DNA of 64,000 nucleotides from Bradyrhizobium sp. B124. GTDB lineage: Bacteria; Pseudomonadota; Alphaproteobacteria; Rhizobiales; Xanthobacteraceae. Below, piece by piece: positions 28,159 through 40,360 of the stretch. The translations under genes were made by a program, and so were the position numbers. Positions within the stretch are counted from its first letter, which is position 1; the number at the start of each line of letters is the position of its first letter. The notes beneath the pieces are model-generated. The model ran no database searches. It was not told where the DNA came from and saw nothing but the letters and a program-made list of their open reading frames with translations. The stretch lies in contig NZ_CP152413.1 of the NCBI RefSeq assembly GCF_038967635.1, positions 806,001 through 870,000 of the forward strand, read 5' to 3'.

Positions 28159-29955
28159 ATGGCCGACACCCCTGCGACACCACACCTTTTTGCCGACATG
28201 CTGGCGCGCGTGCACGCGATCTGTGCCGCTGTCGCTGCCGAGGATAACTGGCCCGCGGGCATCGATCTGTCCCGCGTCGTGGTCGAGCCGCCGCGCGATG
28301 CCAGCCATGGCGACATGGCGACCAATGCCGCGATGGTGCTCGCCAAGGAGGCCAAGGCCAAGCCGCGCGAGCTCGCCGACAAGATCGCGGAGCGGCTGCG
28401 TGCCGACGCGCTGGTGGCGTCTGTCGATGTCGCCGGGCCCGGCTTCATCAACCTGACCTTGAAGCCGCAGGTCTGGGCGGACGCGCTACGCGCCGTGCTG
28501 GCCGCCGGCTCGGCCTATGGCCGCAGCGACATCGGCAAGGCCGAGAAGGTCAATGTCGAATACGTCTCGGCCAACCCGACCGGGCCGATGCATGTCGGCC
28601 ACTGCCGCGGCGCTGTGTTCGGCGATGCGCTGTGCAGCCTGCTGCAATTCGCAGGCTTCGACGTCTGCCGCGAATATTACATCAACGACGCCGGCGCCCA
28701 GGTCGACGTGCTCGCGCGCTCGGCATTTCTGCGTTACCGCGAGGCGCTCGGTGAGGACATCGGCGCGATCCCGGAGGGGCTCTATCCCGGCGACTACCTC
28801 GTGCCGGTCGGCGCGGCGCTTGCCAAGGAATACGGAGAGAAGCTGCTCAACATGACGGAAGCCGCGTGGCTGCCGATCGTGCGCGACAAGGCGATCGCCA
28901 TGATGATGGAGATGATCAAGGTCGATCTCGCCGCGCTCAACATCCATCACGATGTGTTCTTCTCCGAGCGCTCGCTGATCACATCAGGCAACAACAAGGT
29001 CGCCGAGACCATCGATTTCCTGCGCGCCAAGGGCGACATCTACGAAGGCCGCCTGCCGCCGCCAAAAGGCAAGCCGGTCGAGGATTATGAAGACCGCGAG
29101 CAGTCGCTGTTCCGCGCCACCGCCTATGGCGATGACGTCGATCGTCCGCTGATCAAGTCGGACGGTTCATACACCTATTTCGCGTCCGACATCGCCAACC
29201 ACCGCAACAAGTTCGAGCGCGGTTTCACCAATCTGATCGACGTGTTCGGCGCCGATCACGGCGGCTACATCAAGCGGATGCAGGCGGCGGTGAAGGCAGT
29301 GACTGCCGGCAAAGCCACGCTCGACGTCAAGATCGTGCAGCTCGTCAAGCTGCTGCGCGACGGCGAGCCGGTGAAGATGTCGAAACGCTCCGGCGAATTC
29401 GTCACGCTGCGCGAGGTGGTCGACGAGGTCGGCTCGGACGCGGTCCGGTTCATGATGCTGTTCCGCAAGAACGACGCGGTGCTCGATTTCGACCTCGCCA
29501 AGGTGATCGAGCAGTCCAAGGACAATGCCGTCTTCTACGTCCAGTACGGTCACGCCCGTGGCCATTCGATCTTCCGCAATGCGCGGGAGGAGGCGGTTCC
29601 CGACCTGCCCGAGACCGATGAGGCCCGGCTGGCCTATCTGCGAAACGCTGCGGTCGAGCGGCTGACCGATCCGTCCGAGCTCGGCCTGCTTAAGCAGCTT
29701 GCGCTGTATCCGCGGATGATCGAAGCTGCCGCGGTGGCACACGAGCCGCACCGAATCGCTTTTTATCTATATGATTTGGCCAGTGAATTTCATGCGCTGT
29801 GGACCAAGGGGCGCGATTTGCCCTATTTACGCTTCATTATCAATAATGATGCAGAGATCACGAGGGCGCGACTGGCAATGGTTCAGGGCGTCGTCTCGGT
29901 TCTGGCATCGGGCTTAGCTGTTCTAGGCGTCCACGCTCCGACCGAGATGCGGTAG
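28159..29955 (+). CDS. argS: arginyl-tRNA synthetase
   Basis: Class I aminoacyl-tRNA synthetase charging tRNA-Arg, 598 residues. It has the N-terminal Arg-tRNA-synthetase additional domain (about 1-100), the HIGH-type motif in [18 protein letters not shown], the KMSKS-type motif [14 protein letters not shown], and a DALR anticodon-binding domain at the C-terminus ([16 protein letters not shown]). The start codon lies nine bases after the dgt stop. The SPOR-domain gene follows after 118 bases. Confidence 0.97.
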   Translation: MADTPATPHLFADMLARVHAICAAVAAEDNWPAGIDLSRVVVEPPRDASHGDMATNAAMVLAKEAKAKPRELADKIAERLRADALVASVDVAGPGFINLTLKPQVWADALRAVLAAGSAYGRSDIGKAEKVNVEYVSANPTGPMHVGHCRGAVFGDALCSLLQFAGFDVCREYYINDAGAQVDVLARSAFLRYREALGEDIGAIPEGLYPGDYLVPVGAALAKEYGEKLLNMTEAAWLPIVRDKAIAMMMEMIKVDLAALNIHHDVFFSERSLITSGNNKVAETIDFLRAKGDIYEGRLPPPKGKPVEDYEDREQSLFRATAYGDDVDRPLIKSDGSYTYFASDIANHRNKFERGFTNLIDVFGADHGGYIKRMQAAVKAVTAGKATLDVKIVQLVKLLRDGEPVKMSKRSGEFVTLREVVDEVGSDAVRFMMLFRKNDAVLDFDLAKVIEQSKDNAVFYVQYGHARGHSIFRNAREEAVPDLPETDEARLAYLRNAAVERLTDPSELGLLKQLALYPRMIEAAAVAHEPHRIAFYLYDLASEFHALWTKGRDLPYLRFIINNDAEITRARLAMVQGVVSVLASGLAVLGVHAPTEMR

Positions 29956-30073
29956 GCAGGGGCATTAGGCCTTCACGAGTGGGGATTTGTGAGGGCATCT
30001 GGCAGGGGCCAACTCGTTCGGACCGGCTGTGCCGGCGATCTTGGCGCTGTCCCGAAGGGGATGCATCATCACG

Positions 30074-31540
30074 ATGGCTGATCGATATCAGGACCGACAT
30101 TTTTCCACCGACGCGGCACCCAAGGCCGAGAGCGATCCGCTCGCCGAACTGGCCCGGCTGATCGGACAGACGGATCCGTTCGGCAGCGCGAACAAGCCGC
30201 CGCCGCGTCCGCTGCAGTCGCGCGCCAATGCGCGGCCGCAACAATATGATCCGCAGGCCGAGGACGAGGATGCGCCGCCGCCCGCGGGCCCGCCGCCCTG
30301 GATGCAGCGCGCGCGGCAGGAGACCGTCGCTCCGCCGCCCGTGCAGCACACCGAGTACGAAGAGCCCGAACAGGACTACCAGCCGAAGCCGGTGCATCCG
30401 TTGCATCGCTATGCGGCCCAGCAGGCGCAGCCGCCTGCGCCCGAACCGGTCGCAAGCTATCGGCCGGTCGAGCCCCCGCGACAGCCCGAGGCCTTTGACG
30501 ACGAGCCCTATCAGAGTGGCGATCAGGGCCAGGATCCGTCGCGCTATGACGATGCGCTCTACGGCCAGCTGGAAGCCGGCGAACAGGATCTGCAGCGCGA
30601 TCCATCCTATCCGGACGATCCCTATGCGTATGAGGCCGACGAAGAAGAGCCTGAACCGCGTCGGCGGAGCAGCGGCCTGATGACGGTCGCCGCCGTCTTG
30701 GCGCTAGGCGTGTTCGGCGTCGGCGGCGCGTACGCTTACCGAACCTATGTCGGCTCGCCCCGCAGCGGTGAGCCGCCGATCATCAAGGCCGACAACACGC
30801 CGACCAAGGTGATCCCGGCCCAGGCCGATGCGCCGGCCAAGACACCGGATCGCATGGCAGCGGGTGACGGCACCGAGAAGATCGTGTCGCGTGAAGAGAC
30901 CCCGGTCGACGTCAATTCGAAGACCGCAGGACCGCGCGTCGTGTTTCCGCCGCTGAACGCAAATGCGAATCCGCCGCCGGCATCGACCGTGCAGACGGCG
31001 CAGCCCGCGCCGGCGCCGATCACCGCGAACGGGACGTTGCCGAACAACGAGCCGCGCAGGGTTCGCACGCTCGCGGTCAAGGGCGATTCGCCCGATGGCG
31101 CGCAGGCCGCGGCCGCCGCGCCGGCCAAGCCTGCGGCCGCAGCGAAGCCTCCGGTGTCGCGCGGCAACCCGGCCGCGGCCAATGCCAGCGTGAACGCGCC
31201 AATGGCGCTGGTTCCCGGGCAGGCTGACGCAGCCCCGGCCGCGCCTCCGACCCGGGTTGCATCCAACACGACCGCCTCCGTTGGTGGCGGTGGATATCTG
31301 GTCCAGGTGTCGTCGCAGAAGAACGAGGCGGACGCACAGTCGTCCTATCGGACGCTGCAGGGCAAATATCGCAGTGTACTCGGTTCACAGCCTTTGGTGG
31401 TGAAGCGCGTCGATCTCGGGGAGAAGGGCGTCTATTACCGCGCCTTTGCCGGCCCGTTCGCGTCGTCGGAAGAGGCGAACCAGCTGTGCCGGAGCCTGAT
31501 GTCGGCCGGTGGGCCGCAGTGCCTCATCCAAAGAAATTAA
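30074..31540 (+). CDS. SPOR-domain cell-envelope protein
   Basis: A 488-residue bitopic membrane protein with a C-terminal SPOR domain (about 410-488: GGGYLVQVSSQKNEADAQSS to QCLIQRN), which binds denuded septal peptidoglycan. The N-terminal 200 residues are Pro/Gln-rich, acidic and probably cytoplasmic. One membrane helix follows (GLMTVAAVLALGVFGVGGAY, about 202-221), then a long Ala/Pro-rich periplasmic linker. The start at 30074 (MADRYQDRHFS) is chosen because upstream codons look non-coding. Position between argS and nagZ is conserved in alphaproteobacteria and suggests a role in division or peptidoglycan remodelling. Confidence 0.9.
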   Translation: MADRYQDRHFSTDAAPKAESDPLAELARLIGQTDPFGSANKPPPRPLQSRANARPQQYDPQAEDEDAPPPAGPPPWMQRARQETVAPPPVQHTEYEEPEQDYQPKPVHPLHRYAAQQAQPPAPEPVASYRPVEPPRQPEAFDDEPYQSGDQGQDPSRYDDALYGQLEAGEQDLQRDPSYPDDPYAYEADEEEPEPRRRSSGLMTVAAVLALGVFGVGGAYAYRTYVGSPRSGEPPIIKADNTPTKVIPAQADAPAKTPDRMAAGDGTEKIVSREETPVDVNSKTAGPRVVFPPLNANANPPPASTVQTAQPAPAPITANGTLPNNEPRRVRTLAVKGDSPDGAQAAAAAPAKPAAAAKPPVSRGNPAAANASVNAPMALVPGQADAAPAAPPTRVASNTTASVGGGGYLVQVSSQKNEADAQSSYRTLQGKYRSVLGSQPLVVKRVDLGEKGVYYRAFAGPFASSEEANQLCRSLMSAGGPQCLIQRN

Positions 31541-31586
31541 GGGCCGTTTCCTTGACCCGTGAGCTGCATACGGCCTAATCGGCCGA

Positions 31587-32609
31587 ATGACGAACCGCGC
31601 ATTCATCACGGGCATATCCGGGCTGATCCTCAACGACGCTGAACGCGAATTTATTCGCGCCGAGCGGCCATGGGGCTTCATCCTGTTCAAGCGCAACATC
31701 GAGAGCCCTGCCCAAGTGGCCGCTCTTGTTGGGGAACTCAGGTCGGCGGCCGGCATGGCCGACGCGCCGGTCCTGATCGACCAGGAGGGCGGGCGGGTGC
31801 AACGGCTCGGACCGCCGCATTGGCCGGTCTATCCGCCCGGCGCGAGCTTCAGCGCGCTCTACGACATCGACCCGAAGCTCGGCCTGACCGCGGCCCGGCT
31901 CAGCTCACGGCTGATTGCGGCCGACCTGATCGACCTCGGAATCACCGTCGATTGCCTGCCCTTGGCCGACGTTCCGGTGGCCGGCGCAGATGCGGTGATC
32001 GGCAACCGGGCCTATGGAACCGAACCGGACAAGGTCGCGGCGATCGCCCGTGCGGTCACGGACGGGCTAGAACGGGGCGGCGTGCTGCCGGTTCTCAAGC
32101 ACATTCCTGGCCATGGCCGCGCCACCGCGGACAGCCATTTCCGGCTTCCGACGGTCGATACCGCCAGAGACGAGCTGGAACGGACCGATTTTGCCGCGTT
32201 CCAGCCGTTGGCGGACCTGCCGATGGCGATGACCGCACATGTTGTGTTTAGCGCGCTGGACCCCGTCCATCCGGCGACGACTTCTGCGACAATCATCGAA
32301 CAGGTGATTCGCGGCCTGATCGGGTTCCAAGGTTTGTTGATGAGTGATGACGTGTCGATGAATGCGCTGGCCGGATCAATTGCCGAGCGGACCCGCGCCA
32401 TCGTCAACGCCGGTTGCGACATGGTTCTGCACTGCAACGGCAATATCGACGAAATGCGCGAGGTCGCGCGGGAGACGCCGGAACTCGCCGGCAAGGCGCT
32501 TGAGCGAGCCAAGGCGACGCTCGCCGCGCGGAAGCAGCCTGAACCGCTCGACCGGCAGGCGGCACGGGCAGAACTGGATGCGTTGTTGAATCGGGTAGGG
32601 ACGGCATGA
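31587..32609 (+). CDS. nagZ: beta-N-acetylhexosaminidase (peptidoglycan recycling)
   Basis: GH3-family glycosidase removing N-acetylglucosamine from anhydro-muropeptides in the cytoplasm, 340 residues. It shows the NagZ substrate motif LIDQEGGRVQRL, the GH3 NagZ loop KHIPGHGRATADSH with the catalytic Asp-His pair, and SDDVSMNAL with the nucleophile Asp. It overlaps scpA by four bases (ATGA). No signal peptide is seen, consistent with a cytosolic recycling enzyme. Confidence 0.95.
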   Translation: MTNRAFITGISGLILNDAEREFIRAERPWGFILFKRNIESPAQVAALVGELRSAAGMADAPVLIDQEGGRVQRLGPPHWPVYPPGASFSALYDIDPKLGLTAARLSSRLIAADLIDLGITVDCLPLADVPVAGADAVIGNRAYGTEPDKVAAIARAVTDGLERGGVLPVLKHIPGHGRATADSHFRLPTVDTARDELERTDFAAFQPLADLPMAMTAHVVFSALDPVHPATTSATIIEQVIRGLIGFQGLLMSDDVSMNALAGSIAERTRAIVNAGCDMVLHCNGNIDEMREVARETPELAGKALERAKATLAARKQPEPLDRQAARAELDALLNRVGTA

Positions 32610-33427
32610 CCGCTGAAATTCTATCGTTTGAGACCGGGCGGCCGGCCGACCTCGCCGAGGGCGAACCGGCGCTGGTGGTCGACGTCGAGGGCTATGAGGG
32701 CCCGCTCGACCTGCTGTTGACGCTGGCACGGCAGCAGAAGGTTGACCTGTCGAAGATTTCGATTCTTGCGCTCGCCGACCAATATCTTTCGTTCATCGAG
32801 GCCGCGCGCAAAATCCGCCTCGAGCTTGCCGCCGACTATCTGGTGATGGCGGCTTGGCTTGCCTTCCTGAAGTCGCGGCTTTTGCTGCCCGAGCCGCCGA
32901 GTGCGGAGGGGCCGAGCGCCGAGGAAATGGCGACCGCGCTCGCCAACCGGCTGCGCCGTCTGGAGGCGATCCGCGAGGCGGCGAACCGGCTGATGAACCG
33001 GCCGCAGTTCCAGCGCGATATCTTTCCGCGCGGCAATCCGGAATCGATCGCCGAGATCAAGCATCCGAAGTTCACTGCGACCTTGTACGACCTGCTGTCG
33101 GCCTATGCGACGCAGCGCGCATCGCGCGTGCTGACCTCAGTGCATCTGGCCAAGCGGACGGTGTGGTCGCTGGCGGAAGCGCGCGCCTCGCTGGAGCGGC
33201 TGGTCGGCCTCGCCGAGGACTGGAGCTGCCTCGACGAGTACCTGATGAACTACGTCGCCGATCCCAAGCAGAAGGCCACGGTGTTCGCATCGAGCTTCGC
33301 TGCTGCCCTCGAACTGGTTCGCGAGGGCGAGATGGAAATCAACCAGAAGCAGGCGTTCGCGCCGATCTATTTCCGAAAGCGTCAAGCGCAGGCCGCAATG
33401 GCTGCGCCGGACCTGTCGGTTGAGTAA
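32606..33427 (+). CDS. scpA: segregation and condensation protein A (kleisin)
   Basis: Kleisin subunit that bridges the SMC ATPase heads in chromosome condensation, 273 residues. Typical motifs are YEGPLDLLLTLARQQKVDLS (N-terminal SMC-binding region), LAADYLVMAAWLAFLKSRLL, and the C-terminal winged-helix stretch with VVTFLALLEL-like VFASSFAAALELVREGEMEI. It is coupled to nagZ upstream, and scpB follows after 22 bases. Confidence 0.94.
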   Translation: MTAEILSFETGRPADLAEGEPALVVDVEGYEGPLDLLLTLARQQKVDLSKISILALADQYLSFIEAARKIRLELAADYLVMAAWLAFLKSRLLLPEPPSAEGPSAEEMATALANRLRRLEAIREAANRLMNRPQFQRDIFPRGNPESIAEIKHPKFTATLYDLLSAYATQRASRVLTSVHLAKRTVWSLAEARASLERLVGLAEDWSCLDEYLMNYVADPKQKATVFASSFAAALELVREGEMEINQKQAFAPIYFRKRQAQAAMAAPDLSVE

Positions 33428-33449
33428 GTGGAAGAAGGAGAGCAAGCCC

Positions 33450-34385
33450 ATGGCAAGCTTGGCGGAAGTGCGCAGAGACGAGCCCGAGGAGAAGGTTTCT
33501 CCTATGGATCATCCGGTAGCGCGTCCTGAGGAATTGCGGCTCCTTGAAGCCCTGTTGTTCGCATCGGCCGAGCCGATCGATCAGGCAACGCTGGCAAAGC
33601 GGATGCCCGACGGCGTCGATATCAAGGTGGCGCTCGCACAGTTGCAGGCGGAATATGCGCCGCGCGGCGTCAACCTGGTTCGGGTCGCCAACAAGTGGAC
33701 GTTCCGCACCGCCGGCGATCTGTCGTGGCTGATGACGCGCGAGAGCACCGAGACCCGGAAGCTGTCGCGTGCAGCGATCGAGGTGCTGGCGATCGTCGCC
33801 TATCACCAGCCGGTGACCCGTGCCGAGATCGAAGAGATTCGCGGCGTGGTCACGTCGAAGGGCACGATCGACGTGCTGCTGGAGACGGGCTGGATCCGTC
33901 CGCGCGGCCGTCGCAAGACGCCGGGCCGTCCGTTGACCTTCGGAACCACCGACGCATTCCTGTCGCAGTTCAGCCTGGAAGCGCTCGGCGACCTGCCGGG
34001 GCTCGAGGAGCTGAAGGGCACCGGCCTGCTCGACTCGCGGCTGCCGACCGGCTTTTCCGTTCCCTCACCATCGGATGATGCGACGCTGCGGGAGGACGAG
34101 GAGCCGCTCGAGCCCGGCGACACGCTGGAACTTCTGCTCGCGCCGGCCGTCGAGCCTGAAGCCGAGGAACCGAAGACCGAGAGCGAAGCGGTTGCCGAGG
34201 TTGAGGCTACCGAGGTTGGGACTGCCGAGGTCGAAACGACAGCCGAGGCCGAAACCGACCTCGAAGCGGAAGTTGCCGCCGAGGTGGACGCGGCCGAACC
34301 TGACGCGGCCGAACCTGACGCTGATGAGCCGGACGAGCGCATCCACGCGGGCGATGACGACGGCGCCGAGGAGAAGGGCGAATAG
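33450..34385 (+). CDS. scpB: segregation and condensation protein B, with acidic C-terminal tail
   Basis: Winged-helix partner of ScpA and SMC. Residues about 25-195 hold the two wHTH domains (LRLLEALLFASAEPIDQATL; SRAAIEVLAIVAYHQPVTRA; RGRRKTPGRPLTFGTTDAFL). The remaining third, from about 215, is a Glu/Ala/Asp/Val-rich low-complexity tail with near-repeats such as AEPDAAEPDADEPDE, longer than in most ScpB proteins. The ATG at 33450 has AAGGAG upstream. A TTG at 33420 overlapping scpA is unlikely. Confidence 0.92.
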   Translation: MASLAEVRRDEPEEKVSPMDHPVARPEELRLLEALLFASAEPIDQATLAKRMPDGVDIKVALAQLQAEYAPRGVNLVRVANKWTFRTAGDLSWLMTRESTETRKLSRAAIEVLAIVAYHQPVTRAEIEEIRGVVTSKGTIDVLLETGWIRPRGRRKTPGRPLTFGTTDAFLSQFSLEALGDLPGLEELKGTGLLDSRLPTGFSVPSPSDDATLREDEEPLEPGDTLELLLAPAVEPEAEEPKTESEAVAEVEATEVGTAEVETTAEAETDLEAEVAAEVDAAEPDAAEPDADEPDERIHAGDDDGAEEKGE

Positions 34386-34532
34386 CCCGGAATATTCCCG
34401 GTTAAGCCTAGCAATATTACGTAGCCGCGACAGCGATTTGCCGCGGCCGAGGTCCTTGTTTTTGACACCCCGCGGGCCTAACTTCCGGCCATGTTCAGGC
34501 CGGTCTACCGGCCATTTCTGGAGGGTTGCAGG

Positions 34533-34766
34533 ATGGGTTCGCTTAGCATTTGGCACTGGATCGTCGTGATCGCAGTGGTCCTGCTGCTGTTCGGACGCGG
34601 CAAGATTTCGGACCTGATGGGTGACGTCGCCCAAGGTATCAAGGCCTTCAAGAAAGGCATGCAGGACGACGACAAGGTCGCGGACAAGCCGGAGTCCACC
34701 AAGGCGATCGACCACAATGCGGCGCCGTCGGCCGCGCGCCAGGATGTCGGCAGCAAGGCCGTCTAA
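34533..34766 (+). CDS. tatA: Sec-independent protein translocase TatA
   Basis: A 77-residue pore-forming subunit of the twin-arginine translocase. One N-terminal membrane helix ([20 protein letters not shown]) contains the FG hinge and is followed by an amphipathic helix ([17 protein letters not shown]) and a short charged tail. The ATG at 34533 has GGAGGG seven bases upstream. It is the first of tatA-tatB-tatC. Confidence 0.95.
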   Translation: MGSLSIWHWIVVIAVVLLLFGRGKISDLMGDVAQGIKAFKKGMQDDDKVADKPESTKAIDHNAAPSAARQDVGSKAV

Positions 34767-34926
34767 CGCGCCTGTACTGACACATATTTCGACGTTTTTC
34801 TTTGCGCGAAACGGTGACGCCGTCGCTCGGAAGCGCTATGGACGCCGATTGAGAAAAGGCGCCGGCAGCCCCACATCCTGCTAGGACCAATGGGGCCGAT
34901 GGCGGCGCGCTTAGGCGGAACAATTC

Positions 34927-35447
34927 ATGTTCGATATCGGGTGGAGTGAACTGGTCGTCATCGCGGTCGTCGCGCTGATCGCCATCGGCCCGAAAGAGCT
35001 GCCGGGCGTGCTGCGCATGGTCGGGCAATGGATGGGCAAGGCCCGGAAAATGGCCTCCGAATTCCAGGGCCAGTTCCAGGAAGCCATGCGCGAGGCCGAG
35101 ATGGCCGACCTCAAGAAGAGTTTTGACGAGGTCAGGGAAGCCGCAACCGGCATCACCAGCGGCAACATCATGACCTCGCTGCACAAGGACGTCAGCGACG
35201 CCCTGCAGATCGACAAGCCGGTCGATGCGCAGGTCGCCTCCGCAATCGACGCACCGGTGACGTCAAGCGACGCACCGGTCACTCCGACAACACCCGCACC
35301 GCCGACACCGGAAGCCTTCGTCGAGGCCGAGACGCACGCTGCCGCCGGCGAGCCGCTCGCGATCACCAGCGAGGTGAAGCCCGAGCCGGCGCCTGCGCAG
35401 GACGAGACGCCGCCACAGCCTGACGTGCTCAAGGACGCGAGGGCGTC

Positions 35448-35451
<4 letters not shown>
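34927..35451 (+). CDS. tatB: Sec-independent protein translocase TatB
   Basis: A 174-residue TatB with an N-terminal helix ([20 protein letters not shown]), the [13 protein letters not shown] hinge/amphipathic region and a long Pro/Ala/Thr-rich tail with repeated [13 protein letters not shown] units. It receives Tat substrates together with TatC. The stop overlaps the tatC start by four bases (ATGA), so they are coupled. The 160-base gap after tatA holds no gene. Confidence 0.95.
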
Positions 35452-37777
<2,326 letters not shown>

Positions 37778-37793
37778 GGCGAGGGCCAGTGTG

Positions 37794-38648
37794 ATGCCGC
37801 TCCATCGGGACATCCACTGGCTTGGTCGACAATGGGCCGTCACGGGCCACGGTCTGCAGCTGATCAATCAGAAGCAGATGGGCTATTACGACATCGAGGC
37901 CGCGCGTTTGTGGGAAGCCCGCGTGACCGAGATACAATCGAAGGTCTGGATCGACAGGCCCGATTTCGACAAGGCGCTGGAGATCGCGCGCGGCAAGTTC
38001 GCCTACTTGGCGCCGGCCGATCTGCCCGCGGCCGTCGCGCCACCGCCGCCTCCGGTCCGGGCCATGCCGCCGGCCGCGCCGCGTGCTCCGCTTGACGCGG
38101 AATCGGTGCCCTCGATCGAGGAGCTGCTGGCGAGGCTGAAATCGAAATCGGCCGCGCCCGTCGCAAGGCCGGCCGAGCAGGTGCCCGCGCCGCCGCCCAG
38201 ACCTGAACCTCTCACGTCTGCACCTGGCAAGACCGAACCCGCCGGGGCCGAGCTCCTCAGGTCTGAGCCTCCGAAACCGTCCAAGCCGGAACTCGGCCAG
38301 ACTCCCCCGGACGCAGCCGTGCCGCTCAGGCCTGAAGCTCGGAGGGCTGAATCGCCCGGGGTTGAATCGCTCGGGGGCGAGCCTGCAAAACGCGAGGCTC
38401 CGAAGCCTGAGCTTCCAGAGACCGAGCCGATCAGGTCCGAAGCTCCCGAACCTCCCGAAGCTCGCCAGGCTGCGCCGGTTGAGCCGGAGGCGCCTACGCC
38501 GCCGCCCTCACCATCAGGCCTCACGTCCGTTCGGCGGCCGGCCTGGCCGGTGTTCGACCGCAAGATCGCCGGCAGCGGCAGATTCGTGCATCCATGGCGC
38601 GTCGCCTCGGCGCGATGGCAGGGGCCGGGTTTGCCTCCACGGTCCTAG
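37794..38648 (+). CDS. Pro/Glu-rich protein of unknown function between serS and surE
   Basis: A 284-residue protein I cannot assign. Residues 1-80 look folded (IHWLGRQWAVTGHGLQLINQ, YYDIEAARLWEARVTEI, a tract rich in aromatic and charged residues). Residues about 80-250 are low-complexity with many Pro, Glu, Ala and imperfect repeats such as PEARRAESPGVESLGGEP. The C-terminus (about 255-284) returns to a compact basic stretch (RRPAWPVFDRKIAGSGRFVH). The ATG at 37794 follows a GAGGG-containing stretch, 16 bases after the serS stop. No signal peptide or membrane helix is seen. Position and good codon use argue it is real. Confidence 0.75.
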   Translation: MPLHRDIHWLGRQWAVTGHGLQLINQKQMGYYDIEAARLWEARVTEIQSKVWIDRPDFDKALEIARGKFAYLAPADLPAAVAPPPPPVRAMPPAAPRAPLDAESVPSIEELLARLKSKSAAPVARPAEQVPAPPPRPEPLTSAPGKTEPAGAELLRSEPPKPSKPELGQTPPDAAVPLRPEARRAESPGVESLGGEPAKREAPKPELPETEPIRSEAPEPPEARQAAPVEPEAPTPPPSPSGLTSVRRPAWPVFDRKIAGSGRFVHPWRVASARWQGPGLPPRS

Positions 38649-38726
38649 CCGGTTAAGACGGCAATCAAATCAGGAGCCGCCGCCCAAGAAACCCGCGTCG
38701 GATCGAAACAAGGGGCACTTTGACGG

Positions 38727-39494
38727 ATGCGAATTCTCTGCACCAATGATGATGGCATCCACGCCCCCGGCCTGCAGGTCGTCGAGCAGATCGCACGCTC
38801 ATTGTCCGACGACGTCTGGATCGTCGCCCCCGAACTCGACCAGTCCGGCGTCTCGCATTCGCTGTCGCTCAACGATCCGCTGCGTCTGCGCGAAGTCAGC
38901 CCGCGTCACTTCGCGGTGCGCGGCACGCCGACCGATTGCGTCATCATGGGCGCGCGCCACATCCTCGGAGACAAGCTGCCAGATCTCGTGCTGAGCGGCG
39001 TCAACAAGGGCCGCAACGTCGCCGAGGACGTGGTCTATTCCGGCACCATCGCCGGCGCGCTGGAAGGCACCATCCTGGGCTTTCCGTCATTTGCGCTGTC
39101 GCAGGAGTTCTCGATCGAGACGCGCAACGCGCCGCTGTGGGAGACCGCGCTGAAATTCGGACCCGACATCATCCGCAAGGTGATCGGCGCAGGCGTTCCC
39201 CGGAACACCGTCATCAATGTCAACTTCCCGTCCTGCATGCCCGACGACGTCAAGGGCATCCGGATCACGCGGCAGGGCAAGCGCAATCAGGGTTTCCTGA
39301 AGATCGATCGCCGTCACGACGGACGCGGCAATCCGTATTTCTGGATCGGCTTCGAGCGCGCGGCGATGATGGATGCGCCGGCCGAAGGCACCGATCTCGC
39401 CGCGCTTGCCGCGCGCTACGTCTCGGTGACGCCGCTGCGGCTCGACCGCACCGATGAAGCATTTTCGGAAGCGCTGACCGCGACGTTGAAGTGA
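38727..39494 (+). CDS. surE: 5'/3'-nucleotidase SurE
   Basis: Metal-dependent survival-protein nucleotidase, 255 residues. The N-terminal active-site motif [16 protein letters not shown] and [15 protein letters not shown] are diagnostic, as are [10 protein letters not shown] and [19 protein letters not shown]. It hydrolyses nucleoside monophosphates and is classically paired with pcm, which here lies about 870 bases downstream with a response regulator gene inserted between them. Confidence 0.96.
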   Translation: MRILCTNDDGIHAPGLQVVEQIARSLSDDVWIVAPELDQSGVSHSLSLNDPLRLREVSPRHFAVRGTPTDCVIMGARHILGDKLPDLVLSGVNKGRNVAEDVVYSGTIAGALEGTILGFPSFALSQEFSIETRNAPLWETALKFGPDIIRKVIGAGVPRNTVINVNFPSCMPDDVKGIRITRQGKRNQGFLKIDRRHDGRGNPYFWIGFERAAMMDAPAEGTDLAALAARYVSVTPLRLDRTDEAFSEALTATLK

Positions 39495-39507
39495 TGCAGG
39501 GGAATCT

Positions 39508-39595
39508 GTAGCCCGGATGAAGCGCAGCGAAATCCGGGGAAATCTTTAGCGCATAGAGGGCGGTCCCGGATTGCGCTTCGCTGCGTCCGGGCTAC
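39508..39595. repeat. GTAGCCCGGAT-type palindromic repeat
   Basis: The ends GTAGCCCGGATGAAGCGCAG and CTTCGCTGCGTCCGGGCTAC face each other, and an inner pair AAATCCGGG/TCCCGGATT completes a long hairpin. It lies between surE and the convergent response regulator gene. I recall similar interspersed palindromes in several alphaproteobacteria; copy number was not checked. Confidence 0.65.
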
Positions 39596-39610
39596 GAATG
39601 CGGGTGAGGT

Positions 39611-39988
39611 TTAAACCGGCGCGCTCCGCATTGCGCTCGAGATCACCTGCGCCAGCGTTTCCAGCTGGAAGGGCTTTTGCAGCGCCGGACGATCACGATA
39701 CTCCGGTGGCAGGCCGGACGAGCCATAACCGGTCGCGAAGATGAAGGGGCGGTTGCGGGCGTTGATCAGCTCGGCGACCGGGGTGATCACCTTGCCGTTG
39801 ACGTTGACGTCCAGGATCGCGAGGTCGAATTCGGTCGATTGCGCGAGCTTGACCGCTTCGCCGATCTCGCCGGCCTCGGCCGCGACGCTATGGCCGAGCT
39901 CTTCGAGCATGTCGGCGACCATCATCCGGATCATGACCTCGTCCTCCACGAGGAAAACTGAACAGCCCGCCGGCCGTGTCGCTGTCAT
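39611..39988 (-). CDS. single-domain response regulator with FAT-GUY-type motif
   Basis: A 125-residue stand-alone receiver domain. Acidic pocket residues in VFLVEDEVMIR, the phospho-acceptor Asp in FDLAILDVNVNG, and the Lys in LQKPFQ are all present. The FIFATGYG segment is the FAT-GUY signature of a receiver class common in alphaproteobacteria, often linked to stress or general stress-response signalling. There is no output domain, so it would act by protein contact or phosphotransfer. ATG at 39988 has AAGGA eight bases upstream. No kinase is adjacent. Confidence 0.92.
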   Translation of the reverse strand: MTATRPAGCSVFLVEDEVMIRMMVADMLEELGHSVAAEAGEIGEAVKLAQSTEFDLAILDVNVNGKVITPVAELINARNRPFIFATGYGSSGLPPEYRDRPALQKPFQLETLAQVISSAMRSAPV

Positions 39989-40360
39989 GATGGAATCCTT
40001 GCCCGTCCCTGAAATAGGCTCGCAAATAACACTACAAGGCGCAATGCAAACGTTTGGGAATTAGCCGGTTTCCAGCGCGCGACGCTGCGCCGCCGGATCG
40101 TTCTGACTGACTTGTTGCGCAGGATTCGTCCAGTCTCCGACCGGGTGCAAACCGTACAACCAGAGCCCCCGCGCCTGGGCGTTAACCGCGCATCTCGGTC
40201 GATTATATGGGAAGCTACCGTGTTGGCGCCAACACGAAATCGGACTGCTGGTTCCTGACCGGGAACAAATGGTGACGGGAAATTTTTCCTTAACGCGGTA
40301 TTTCGGATTTCAATGGCATCAAGCCAGGGCAAGATTCCGCGCTGCCGCCTAGAGACGCTG
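39989..40360. other. intergenic region upstream of pcm
   Basis: No convincing gene. It holds the divergent promoters of the response regulator and pcm, and an 18-bp palindrome at 40219-40236. The GC content falls in places (for example near 40205 and 40265-40310). Confidence 0.5.
40219..40236. promoter_or_regulatory. perfect 18-bp palindrome upstream of pcm
   Basis: CGTGTTGGCGCCAACACG is a perfect inverted repeat about 125 bases before the pcm start. Its TTGGCGCCAA centre recurs at 41034-41043, upstream of the next gene, which suggests a shared regulator. No binding protein is known to me. Confidence 0.4.
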
